A DNA stretch of 7,547 bases from an uncultured Trueperaceae bacterium (GCA_937907415.1 CALCHY010000269.1:1-7547); one strand, 5' to 3'; counted from the first letter of the stretch, positions 1 through 5,679 are shown. Notes: generated from the letters alone by a model not told the origin. Program-made: numbers and translations.

Positions 1-670
1 CCTCGCGGAGGAACGCCTGCGACCAGGGGTCGCGCGTCGTCACCAGGCGCGCCTGGGGCAGCAGCCGCCGGGTCGCCGCCACGGTGGCGGCGTTGCGGGG
101 CCCGTTGGCCGGGTCGGCGACCAGCGCGTTGACGTAGGCGAAGGGCACGTCCGCCTCGTGCGCGAGCTGCATCACGGCCAGGTGGAAGCGCTGCTCCAGG
201 CGCGAGGGGGTGGTGAAGATCATGCTCCCCTCGCCGTTGATGACCACCGCGTCCGCGCGCTCCACGCGCGCGATCCACTCCGCCAGCGGCTCGCGCCCTG
301 AGCGGCGCCAGCGGCGCACCGTCTCGGCGGGGTCGTCGCTGACGGCGTCGCGGACGCCCAGGCGCTCCAGTGACAGGCGCGTGCGGCCGCCGCGCGCCAG
401 GCCGGCCCCGGCGAGCCGGGCGAGGGCCGGTTGCCGCAGGAGGCGGCCCGCCACCGGCCCGTCGGCCAGCGCCACGCGCGAGCGCACCTCGGCGTCCAGC
501 ACGCGGTCGGAAGGCGAGAGGCCGGCGGCGGCCATGAGTTCGAGCAGCGCCATGGTGGTGGCGCGGCTGCCCCAGTTGGCGTTGTCGCGGTTGTCCGACA
601 CCAGCAGCACGCGCGGCCCGGCGCCGGCCGCGGCCTGCTCGATCTGGGCGTCAGCGGCCGCCTGGATCAC
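1..670 (-). CDS. Polysaccharide pyruvyl transferase family protein (partial, 3' end outside window)
   Basis: The first 223 residues are visible; the gene runs off the left edge. Members of this family (CsaB-like) transfer a ketal pyruvate from phosphoenolpyruvate onto cell-wall or capsular sugars. What I see: an N-terminal Rossmann-like strand VLLVSDNRDNANWGSRA (about residues 21-37), the family-typical VVINGEGSM (about 142-150) followed by a helix, then PFAYVNAL (176-183), and a downstream segment LVTTRDPWS (209-217) resembling the region in this family that begins the second domain. The start is the GTG at 670-668. An in-frame TGA lies four codons upstream and a GAGAGG ribosome binding site sits just before it, so the start is well bounded. 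The gene is separated from its neighbours by a 391-bp gap and seems unrelated to the metal genes to the right. The family call is confident; the exact sugar acceptor cannot be told. Confidence 0.8.
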   Translation of the reverse strand, partial: MIQAAADAQIEQAAAGAGPRVLLVSDNRDNANWGSRATTMALLELMAAAGLSPSDRVLDAEVRSRVALADGPVAGRLLRQPALARLAGAGLARGGRTRLSLERLGVRDAVSDDPAETVRRWRRSGREPLAEWIARVERADAVVINGEGSMIFTTPSRLEQRFHLAVMQLAHEADVPFAYVNALVADPANGPRNAATVAATRRLLPQARLVTTRDPWSQAFLRE

Positions 671-1061
671 GACGCCCTCTCACGCTCTCGTTAGCGCGAG
701 CGACGAGGAGCGCGCGACCATGCAAGTGGGTGGCCGCAGGCCTGTGGGTGGGGCGAACCTTCCTATCGGTGGCATGTTGTCGTCCTGGTCGAGGCTACCA
801 CTAGCGGCCGCGCGGGCGCTGTGCGCTGGCGTCGGGGGCTCCCGCCGTGCGGGGCGCGAGTTGAGGTGAGCGCTCGCTGCGAAACGGTGCGCCTGATAGC
901 CGCCGCCTCACCGCGACCAACGGCGCTCAATACCTGCTTGCCCTTCCTCCCAGGGGTGCCGTAAGGCCGCGCCCAATAGCGCGCGGGCCGACGCCTGGCG
1001 GGGGCGGTGAGCAGACGGCCGGGCACCGTCCGCGTTCATAGTCCAGCGGGCGGGAGTGCAT
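671..1061. other. Gene-free stretch
   Basis: No convincing coding region on either strand. The open frames here are Arg/Pro/Ala-rich, lack ribosome binding sites and resemble no family I know. It should hold the promoter of the minus-strand pyruvyl-transferase gene, but I see no clear -35/-10 pair. Two GC-rich hairpins are visible, at about 965-989 and 1012-1032; the second may end the xre transcript. Confidence 0.5.
1012..1032 (-). terminator. Possible terminator hairpin after the xre gene
   Basis: A 7-bp stem (CAGACGG 1012-1018 with CCGTCCG 1026-1032, one G-T pair) with a 7-nt loop lies 30 bp beyond the stop codon of the Xre regulator. There is no T-run, so intrinsic termination is uncertain. 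Confidence 0.3.
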
Positions 1062-1715
1062 CTAATGGACCTCGGCCCCGCTGGTAGTTGCGCTCGCCAC
1101 CATGTCCTGCACGAACTGGGCGACGAACTCGTCCTCGCCGGCCTCGAGCAGCTCCTGCGGCGAGGTGCCCCCCAACTGCGGATGCGGCGACGTCAGCCAC
1201 AGCTCCAGGCCCTCCTCGTCGGCGCCAACGAACCGCGCCAGGCTCTCGCGTATTACCTCTAGGGGTGACGCGCCCGGCAATTGTTCGATCGGCGCGAGGC
1301 GTTCGATCCGCACGCTGATCTGCGCCCCGAAAGCGTCGAGGATGCGCTGCGCCCTCTGGGTACTGATGTTCCGGTAACCGTTGCGCTCGTCCCGGCAGAC
1401 CAGCGGGGCGCTCGTGCCCAGCGCGGCGGCGAGGCGCTGCTGCGTCCACCCCCGCTGAGAGCGCAGTTCGGTCAGCCAGCGGCCGATGTCGGTTAGGCGG
1501 CTGAGCGGTTCGAGCTCCACTGGGCGCTCGCGTTCGTACGCTTCGACCTCCCTGCGGAGCTCCGAGTGATAGTCAAGGGCCGGCCGCATGAGGCGCTCGA
1601 CCTCTTCGGCCGCCAGGTCGGCGCGGCTCAAGGCCTCCCGCAGTCGATCCAGGTGCTCGCTCTCGTCCCGCAAGCGTCGCGTGGCGCGAGCGTACTCCGC
1701 CGCCGTGTTGATCAC
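1062..1715 (-). CDS. Xre-family regulator with MbcA/ParS-like C-terminal domain (orphan antitoxin-like)
   Basis: A 217-residue cytoplasmic DNA-binding protein. Residues 1-70 are charged and helical (EYARATRRLRDESEHLDRL...), like the N-terminal extension of many Xre antitoxin-type regulators. Residues about 77-131 form an HTH_3 domain with the signature WTQQRLAAALGTSAPLVCRDE. Residues about 160-205 contain WLTSPHPQLGG and TSPQELLEAG, the pattern of the DUF2384 MbcA/ParS/Xre toxin-binding domain. Start: the GTG at 1715 is 6 nt after AGGAGG; the GTG one codon earlier is too close. The duplicated copy at 2292 keeps only the second GTG at the same spacing, which settles the choice. RES or MbcT-type toxins normally sit next to such genes, but none is visible here. 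It may repress its own region or be a remnant antitoxin. The HTH is sure, the toxin-binding reading moderately so. Confidence 0.8.
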   Translation of the reverse strand: MINTAAEYARATRRLRDESEHLDRLREALSRADLAAEEVERLMRPALDYHSELRREVEAYERERPVELEPLSRLTDIGRWLTELRSQRGWTQQRLAAALGTSAPLVCRDERNGYRNISTQRAQRILDAFGAQISVRIERLAPIEQLPGASPLEVIRESLARFVGADEEGLELWLTSPHPQLGGTSPQELLEAGEDEFVAQFVQDMVASATTSGAEVH

Positions 1716-1790
1716 CACGCACCTCCTTGTCTGTTCCCGGCGCCCAGGGTCGATAGCCGGCGCGCTCCCGCTAGGGCGTCCCGCCCAGGC
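1619..1790. repeat. 172-bp direct repeat, copy 1 (intact xre start)
   Basis: Matches 2196-2367 at a constant offset of 577 bp. The half inside the xre coding sequence (1619-1707) is identical over 89 bp; the remainder (1708-1790) is roughly 80 percent identical. This copy carries the intact first 32 codons of xre and its ribosome binding site. At its outer end (about 1770-1790) is a relic of a cytochrome c gene end, readable in the old frame as LGGTP-stop, matching LSGTP-stop of the intact gene at 2348. Confidence 0.9.
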
Positions 1791-1818
1791 TTCCTGTGCG
1801 CGCAGGTGCGCATGTTTC

Positions 1819-2064
1819 TTATAGGCTCCGCTTGCGCCGTTCGAACTCGTCCTCGTCAATCTCGCCTCGCGCGTAACGGTCGCGGAGGATGGCAAGCGCC
1901 GAATCCTGCGGCGGGGCGGCGGACGGGTCGATGCTCCCGCGGGAACCTATCCTGCCGGCGCTTACCTCACGAAGGACCCAGACGATTGCGAGAATGCCGA
2001 GAACCCAAAAGATGATCATTCCGAAGCCTCCCGCGCCTACGCCACAACCGCCGTACCCCATCAT
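1819..2064 (-). CDS. Small SHOCT-domain membrane protein
   Basis: An 81-residue protein. A Gly/Met-rich N-terminus (MMGYGGCGVGAGGFG) leads into one transmembrane helix (about residues 16-33). After a linker comes a C-terminal SHOCT domain (about 55-81) ending ILRDRYARGEIDEDEFERRK, the classic short-helix pair. The start is the first of two adjacent ATGs, 6 nt after AGGAGG; a longer frame to 2100 exists but has no ribosome binding site. SHOCT proteins of this size and layout are often found near copper and other heavy-metal genes, but their function is unknown. The gene lies inside a segment bracketed by a 172-bp direct repeat, and its upstream DNA is clearly poorer in G+C (about 52 percent over 2111-2190) than the neighbours, which suggests separate acquisition. 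It reads in the same direction as the flanking xre and cytochrome genes. Confidence 0.8.
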   Translation of the reverse strand: MMGYGGCGVGAGGFGMIIFWVLGILAIVWVLREVSAGRIGSRGSIDPSAAPPQDSALAILRDRYARGEIDEDEFERRKRSL

Positions 2065-2099
2065 GGGACGCCTCCTGGGAGCTGCTTGCTCGACTGCCA

Positions 2100-2111
2100 A
2101 TGGCTAGCCAT
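2100..2111. promoter_or_regulatory. Perfect 12-bp palindrome upstream of the SHOCT gene
   Basis: ATGGCTAGCCAT is its own reverse complement. It lies 36 bp before the SHOCT start codon in a low-GC intergenic stretch, a plausible place for an operator. A second dyad, CGCACC-N7-GGTGCG at 2126-2144, lies just upstream. No proof of function. Confidence 0.35.
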
Positions 2112-2292
2112 CTAGACCTCTTTCTCGCACCAATACGGGGTGCGTTAGTACAGTTTCGTGCCTCGGCGTTAAGCCTGAATAAAGGCAGCGCAAAGCGGCG
2201 CGGCTCAAGGCCTCCCGCAGTCGATCCAGGTGCTCGCTCTCGTCCCGCAAGCGTCGCGTGGCGCGAGCGTACTCCGCCGCCGTGGTGATCAC
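2104..2292 (-). pseudogene. Truncated duplicate of the xre regulator start
   Basis: From the GTG at 2292, with AGGAGG 6 nt upstream, the frame encodes VITTAAEYARATRRLRD... It matches the intact regulator for its first 32 codons with a single change (N3 to T), then leaves the homology at 2196 and runs through unrelated sequence to a TAG at 2104 (62 codons). It lacks the HTH and the C-terminal domain, so it cannot act as the regulator. It still has a good ribosome binding site directly after the cytochrome c gene and could be translated into a short peptide. I read it as duplication debris. Confidence 0.8.
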
Positions 2293-2367
2293 CGCGTTCC
2301 TCCTAATCCGTTCCAGCCCTCCCAGAGCCATAGCCAGCGCGCTCCCGCTAGGGCGTCCCGCTCAGGC
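2196..2367. repeat. 172-bp direct repeat, copy 2 (cytochrome c end plus broken xre start)
   Basis: Partner of 1619-1790. This copy contains the genuine last codons and stop of the cytochrome c gene (2348-2367), the intergenic gap, and 32 codons of a broken xre. The two copies bracket about 405 bp holding the SHOCT gene. Confidence 0.9.
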
Positions 2368-2794
2368 GCGCCTGCGCGGCGCGTTGCTGCGGCTTCCACC
2401 ACTCCTTGATGTAGGCGATCACGTCCGTGACCTGCTCGTCGCTCCAGTCGGGGCCGACGGCTGGCATCATGAAGCCGCCCTGCCGGATCATGGCGGCGAT
2501 CTGCGAGTCGGGGTGGTGCCAGGCGTGCATGGTGCCGTCCAGGGCTGGGATGCCGGCGCGCGAGTTGCCGGCGCCCGTGACGCCGTGGCAGGTGGCGCAG
2601 TTCGCCTGGTACGCCTGCTCGCCGCGGGCGATCTGCTCGGCCGGATAGGTGGGGTAGGTGAGCGGCCCGGAACCGCCGCTGCCGATGCGGGCGTAAACGG
2701 CGAGCATCACGATGATGACGACGCCCGATGCGAGGGCGATGGTGGATGGGCGCGGGCGGCGGCGTTGCTTGGGCTTTCGGGACAATGTCTTCAA
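2348..2794 (-). CDS. Membrane-anchored monohaem cytochrome c (copy 1)
   Basis: About 148 residues. A basic N-terminus (RKPKQRRRPRP) precedes one uncleaved transmembrane helix (about 18-36), placing a single cytochrome domain outside the membrane. The haem site is CATCH (66-70). The likely axial methionine is in GGFMMPAVG (106-114), and the domain ends with the class I helix VTDVIAYIKEWW. Between these is a conserved IPALDGTMHAWHHPDS block (82-97), rich in His, Met and Trp, also present in the second cytochrome at 7093. Start: TTG at 2794 abuts a GAGG; the in-frame TTG three codons later (2785) has better spacing and may be the true start. It lies 108 bp downstream of the CopM-like gene and probably shares its transcript. 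It should carry electrons on the outer face of the membrane; its partners are unknown. The His/Met block might also bind metal, which is inference. Confidence 0.85.
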   Translation of the reverse strand: MKTLSRKPKQRRRPRPSTIALASGVVIIVMLAVYARIGSGGSGPLTYPTYPAEQIARGEQAYQANCATCHGVTGAGNSRAGIPALDGTMHAWHHPDSQIAAMIRQGGFMMPAVGPDWSDEQVTDVIAYIKEWWKPQQRAAQARLSGTP

Positions 2795-2855
2795 CCTCGT
2801 TCGGTGGGATGGCGGCCGCAGCGGCCGTACGGGCAGCGGGCGGGCTAGAGGAGTG

Positions 2856-2897
2856 GGGGCGGGTCGGCCGCTAGCGCGCCGCGACCGGACCCGCCCC
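2856..2897 (-). terminator. Strong hairpin between the DUF305 and cytochrome c genes
   Basis: A perfect 10-bp inverted repeat (GGGGCGGGTC at 2856-2865, GACCCGCCCC at 2888-2897) with a 22-nt loop starts 6 bp after the DUF305 stop codon. No T-run follows on the minus strand. It may be a partial terminator or an mRNA-stabilising hairpin setting different levels for the two genes. Confidence 0.45.
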
Positions 2898-2902
2898 TGG
2901 CT

Positions 2903-3658
2903 TCAGTCGGCGGAGTCGGCCAGCCACGCCTGGTATTGGTGCACCTCGCCGGCTTGCGTGACGATGACGTCGCGCGCCAGGTCGCGCAGCTCCGCGTGCG
3001 TGGCGCGCTCGAGCGCGAGCTGGGCCATGTCGATGGCGCCCTGGTGGTGCGCGATCATCTCCGTCAGGAAGGCGGCATCCGGGTCTGGGCCTTCGGCCAT
3101 GGCCGTCATCATGCCGCTCATCTCGGCGTCCATCGTCGCCGTCGAGGCGCCGTCGACCTCGGCGTCGTACCACGCGCGCAGCCAGGTGGTCATCTGCTCG
3201 ATCTCGGGCGCCTGGGCGGCCTTGACAGCGCGCGCGGCGGCCAGCACCTCGGGGTCGTCGCCGCGCTCGAGCACCCAGTCGGCCATGGCGATGGCGCCCT
3301 GGTGGTGGGCGATCATCATCGACATGAAGGCCACCTCGAACTCCTCGCCAGCCAAGCCTCCCAGCTCTGTCGTGCCGGCGGCGCCGTGCATCATGCCCGG
3401 CGTCTGACCGGCGGGCATCCCGTGCATCTGGGCCATCATCTCGTGCATCTGGCGCATCATGCCGCTTGGCATGTGGCCCATCATGGGCCCGTGCATGCCG
3501 CCCATCGCGTCGGCGCCCATCATCGCGCCACCCATCCCCATGGGGGCGGCGCCGGGGGGCGTGGTCGTGCCGGGCGGGTGGTGGTCGGGGTTGGCGAGGG
3601 CGGTGGTGGTCAGCGCGGCGGCGAGCAGCGCGGCGAAGAGTGTCTTGCGGTGCGTCAT
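2903..3658 (-). CDS. Periplasmic Met/His-rich protein with two DUF305 repeats (CopM-like)
   Basis: A 251-residue exported protein. MTHRKTLFAALLAAALTTTALA is a signal peptide cleaved near residue 22. Residues about 23-92 are a low-complexity arm dense in Met, His and Gly (MGMGGAMMG, MHGPMMGHM, MHEMMAQMHG), typical of Cu(I)/Ag(I)-binding proteins. Two DUF305 helical repeats follow, each with its hallmark: MMIAHHQGAIAMADW (114-128) and EMIAHHQGAIDMAQL (200-214). The family is ferritin-like; CopM of Synechocystis, a periplasmic copper binder encoded with the CopRS two-component system, is the known parallel. The start is the ATG at 3658, with AGGAGG in front; a frame to 3682 lacks one. It lies just downstream of a sensor kinase gene and has its own upstream element matching the one before the regulator gene. 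Most likely it buffers copper in the periplasm; metal identity is inferred. Confidence 0.88.
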   Translation of the reverse strand: MTHRKTLFAALLAAALTTTALANPDHHPPGTTTPPGAAPMGMGGAMMGADAMGGMHGPMMGHMPSGMMRQMHEMMAQMHGMPAGQTPGMMHGAAGTTELGGLAGEEFEVAFMSMMIAHHQGAIAMADWVLERGDDPEVLAAARAVKAAQAPEIEQMTTWLRAWYDAEVDGASTATMDAEMSGMMTAMAEGPDPDAAFLTEMIAHHQGAIDMAQLALERATHAELRDLARDVIVTQAGEVHQYQAWLADSAD

Positions 3659-3661
3659 GGC

Positions 3662-3680
3662 GCTCCTCCTGTCGAGGAGC
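3662..3680 (-). promoter_or_regulatory. Inverted repeat overlapping the ribosome binding site of the DUF305 gene
   Basis: On the minus strand GCTCCTC-gacag-GAGGAGC forms a 7-bp GC-rich stem that would bury most of the AGGAGG, ending 3 nt before the ATG. It can only form if transcription starts upstream of 3680; the candidate -10 box at 3681-3686 would start RNA near 3674 and exclude the left arm. Confidence 0.35.
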
Positions 3681-3708
3681 ATGTTCGGGCGCGCGCGTGA
3701 ACCGGCGA

Positions 3709-3739
3709 TAACGCCCGTGTAAGGTTTCGGTAAAGCCGC
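3709..3739. promoter_or_regulatory. Predicted response-regulator operator B (three 11-bp-phased half-sites)
   Basis: On the plus strand TAA cores start at 3709, 3720 and 3731, each 11 bp apart, in the contexts ATAACG, GTAAGG and GTAAAG. The block CGTGTAAGGT-N4-GTAAAG-N-CGC (3716-3739) is shared with the site at 5621-5644. Head-to-tail half-sites one helical turn apart are how OmpR/PhoB-type regulators bind. It lies between the kinase stop codon and the CopM-like start. A weak -10 candidate (GAACAT, minus strand 3686-3681) sits at the same distance (22 nt) from the last half-site as the -10 of the plus-strand promoter at 5674. Confidence 0.6.
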
Positions 3740-3758
3740 CCAGGACGCGGAGCGGCGC

Positions 3759-4901
3759 TCAGCCCGCGTCCGGCGCCCGCGGCAGCGTGAACCAGAAGGT
3801 GCTGCCCTGCCCCAGGCGGCTGCTGACGCCGATGTCGCCGCCTTGGCGCTCCACTAACTGCTTGGCGAGCGTGAGCCCGATGCCGCTGCCGCCGCCCTCC
3901 TGCTGGGCGCGCGCCTGGTCGCCGCGGTAGAAGCGGTTGAACACCAGGCTGAGCTGCCCCTGTGGGATGCCGCCGCCCGTGTCGCTGACCTCGAAGCGCA
4001 CCCACCCCTCGCCAACCGCGTAAACCGCAAGCTTGACCCGGCCCCCGGCAGGCGTGAAGCGCAGGGCGTTGGCCACCAGGTTGGTGAGCACCTGGCCGCT
4101 GCGCTCGGCGTCGGCCCACACCCGCACCGCCGCCGCCGCCTCTACGACCAGCTCCACGCCCTTGGCCTCGAAGCTTGGCCGGAACGCCTCGGCCACGGCC
4201 TCCAGCAGGGCGGTTGCCGCCACCGCCTCGGGGTGCAGGTCGACCTGGCCCGTCTCCACGCGCGACAGCAGGCTCAGGTCGTCCGCCAGGCGCTCCAAGC
4301 GCTGCAACTGCCTTCGCGCGGGCGCCGCCAGCTCCTCGGGCGCGAACACGCCGTCCTCGAGGCCCTCCAGGTAGCCACGCAGGTTCGACAGGGGCGTGCG
4401 GAACTCGTGCGCCACGTCGGCCATGAGCTGCACGCGCCGCTCCTCGCTCTTCTCCAGCGTCGCCGCCATGGTGTTGAACGCCGCCGCCAGCTCCCCGATT
4501 TCGCCCGGCGCCCGCTGCGTCAGACGCTGGCTGTAGCGCCCGCCGGCGATGCGGCCGCTGGCGCGCGTCAGCGCCCGCAGCGGCCGCACCACCCGCCGCG
4601 TGACGTAAAGGCCAACCATAGTGGCGGCAGCCCCGGACGCCACCAGCGCCCACAAGAGCGACTGCGTCAGGGCGCGCCGGAAGCCGGCCGCCAGGTCGTC
4701 GGCCATGGCGTCGAGCGTCTGGTCGCCGTGGGCGTGGAGCGACTCCATCATGGCGTCCACGTGGCGCTGCAAGAAGTAGGGCGCCAGTGCTTCGCCCGCC
4801 AGGAACATCGTGCCCAGCGCCACCACCACCACCACCAGGTAGGAGGGCAGCAGGCGCCAGTAGAGGCTCGAGCGGGGCGGCCGGGTCATCGGGCTAGTCA
4901 T
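3759..4901 (-). CDS. Sensor histidine kinase of the putative metal-response two-component system
   Basis: A 380-residue inner-membrane kinase that should phosphorylate the regulator encoded just upstream. Order: transmembrane helix 1 (about 17-39), a short external loop (about 40-80), helix 2 (about 82-104), a HAMP linker (about 100-155), the HisKA H-box DVAHEFRTP with the phosphorylated His at 165, and the HATPase_c domain with the N-box NLVANALRFTP (274-284), G1 box DTGGGI (307-312) and G2 box GGGSGIGL (336-343). All catalytic motifs are intact. The sensor loop is only about 40 residues and carries H47, M51, M52, H56, H58 and M66, compatible with metal binding but not proof. The start codon overlaps the regulator stop as ATGA, so the two are translationally coupled. 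The architecture is that of BaeS/CusS-type kinases, with a much shorter loop than CusS. Confidence 0.92.
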   Translation of the reverse strand: MTSPMTRPPRSSLYWRLLPSYLVVVVVALGTMFLAGEALAPYFLQRHVDAMMESLHAHGDQTLDAMADDLAAGFRRALTQSLLWALVASGAAATMVGLYVTRRVVRPLRALTRASGRIAGGRYSQRLTQRAPGEIGELAAAFNTMAATLEKSEERRVQLMADVAHEFRTPLSNLRGYLEGLEDGVFAPEELAAPARRQLQRLERLADDLSLLSRVETGQVDLHPEAVAATALLEAVAEAFRPSFEAKGVELVVEAAAAVRVWADAERSGQVLTNLVANALRFTPAGGRVKLAVYAVGEGWVRFEVSDTGGGIPQGQLSLVFNRFYRGDQARAQQEGGGSGIGLTLAKQLVERQGGDIGVSSRLGQGSTFWFTLPRAPDAG

Positions 4902-5575
4902 GCCACCTTGTAGCCGACGCCGCGCACGGTCACCAGCAGGGCGTCCGCGCCCACGCTGGCGAGCTTCTGGCGCAGGTTTGAAACGTGCACGTCAACCACG
5001 CGGTCGACGCCGGTGAAGTCGGGGCCCCACACGCGCTCGATGAGGTCGTTGCGGCTGAACACCCGCCCCGGCGCGCGCGCCAGCGCGAACAGCAGGTCGA
5101 ACTCCAGCGTGGTCAGCTCCACCTCGCGCCCCGCGAAGCTCGCCTGGCGCTGCAGCGGATCGACGCGCAGGCCGCGATGCTCCACCGCCTCGTCCGCCGC
5201 CGCCACCTCGCGCGCCTGGCTGCGCCTCAGCACCGCGCGCACGCGCGCCACCAGCTCGCGCGGGCTGAACGGCTTCACCACGTAGTCGTCCGCGCCCAGC
5301 TCCAGCCCCACGATGCGGTCGCTCTCCTCGCTCCTGGCCGTCAGCATGATGACGGGCGTGCGCTGTGCGCGCCTGAGCGCGGTGAGGAACTCGGGGCCGG
5401 CCACGCCCGGCAGCATCCAGTCGAGCACCACCAGGGCAGGCGGCGCCGTAAGCGCCGCTTGCAGGCCGGCGGCGCCGTCGTGCGCCACCTCGACGGCGTA
5501 ACCCTCGCGCGTCAGGTAGGCGCTCACCACCTGCGCGGCGTCAGCGTCGTCCTCCACCACCAGGATGCGGCTCAT
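4898..5575 (-). CDS. OmpR/PhoB-family response regulator, probably metal-responsive
   Basis: A 225-residue transcription factor. The receiver domain (about 3-115) has the acidic pair D9/D10, phospho-acceptor D52 (LVVLDWMLP), switch T79 and K101 (VVKPFSP). The winged-helix DNA-binding domain (about 133-225) shows ELTTLEFDLL, RVFSRNDLIERVWG, VDVHVSNLRQKL and the wing VRGVGYKV. All key residues are present. I place the start at the ATG at 5575. There is no convincing ribosome binding site; instead a TAGTTT box lies exactly 7 nt upstream, so the message may be leaderless. A longer frame through TTG at 5584 would run into that box. It is first in a two-gene operon with the kinase. Beside its promoter lies a three-half-site element repeated before the CopM-like gene, likely its own binding site. 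The copper signal is inferred from the neighbours. Confidence 0.92.
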   Translation of the reverse strand: MSRILVVEDDADAAQVVSAYLTREGYAVEVAHDGAAGLQAALTAPPALVVLDWMLPGVAGPEFLTALRRAQRTPVIMLTARSEESDRIVGLELGADDYVVKPFSPRELVARVRAVLRRSQAREVAAADEAVEHRGLRVDPLQRQASFAGREVELTTLEFDLLFALARAPGRVFSRNDLIERVWGPDFTGVDRVVDVHVSNLRQKLASVGADALLVTVRGVGYKVA

Positions 5576-5582
5576 GACCACC

Positions 5583-5610
5583 AAACTAACACCCGTTTCC
5601 GGGACACCAA
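5583..5610 (-). promoter_or_regulatory. Probable leaderless promoter of the two-component operon
   Basis: On the minus strand TTGGTG (5610-5605), a 16-bp spacer and TAGTTT (5588-5583) are followed by 7 nt and the ATG at 5575. This places the expected transcription start at or next to the A of the start codon. The spacer holds a small dyad, CCCG-gaaa-CGGG. Confidence 0.45.
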
Positions 5611-5620
5611 TCCGCCCAAC

Positions 5621-5655
5621 GCGACTTTACGCGGACCTTACACGACGCTTAAGCG
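5621..5655. promoter_or_regulatory. Predicted response-regulator operator A in the divergent promoter region
   Basis: On the minus strand TAA cores at 5651-5649, 5640-5638 and 5629-5627 are spaced 11 bp apart, in the contexts TTAAGC, GTAAGG and GTAAAG. Over 5621-5644 it matches 19 of 24 positions of the site at 3716-3739. The outermost half-site lies inside the perfect palindrome CGCTTAAGCG (5646-5655). The element lies between two divergent promoters: upstream of the -35 of the regulator operon and overlapping the -35 position of the plus-strand membrane-protein gene, so one site could control both. Confidence 0.62.
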
Positions 5656-5673
5656 ACCGAAACAACCGGCCGC

Positions 5674-5679
5674 TACCGT
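5674..5679 (+). promoter_or_regulatory. Probable -10 box of a leaderless promoter
   Basis: TACCGT, a TAnnnT box, lies 7 nt before the ATG at 5687, the same spacing as on the opposite strand for the regulator gene. No -35 consensus is visible; the outer half-site of the predicted operator occupies that position, as expected for an activator-dependent promoter. Confidence 0.4.

Noticed and set aside
763..1026. 87-residue minus-strand frame in the gap, considered as a possible toxin partner for the Xre regulator
   Set aside because: Arg/Ala/Pro-rich composition, no ribosome binding site, and no RES or MbcT motif.
1716..1895. N-terminal extension of the Xre regulator to an ATG at 1895
   Set aside because: It would cover the end of the SHOCT gene and the decayed cytochrome relic, and the duplicate copy supports GTG 1715.
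2936..3700. 254-residue His-rich open frame on the plus strand
   Set aside because: Shadow of the Met/His-rich DUF305 gene; no ribosome binding site, and the minus strand has complete domains and a signal peptide.
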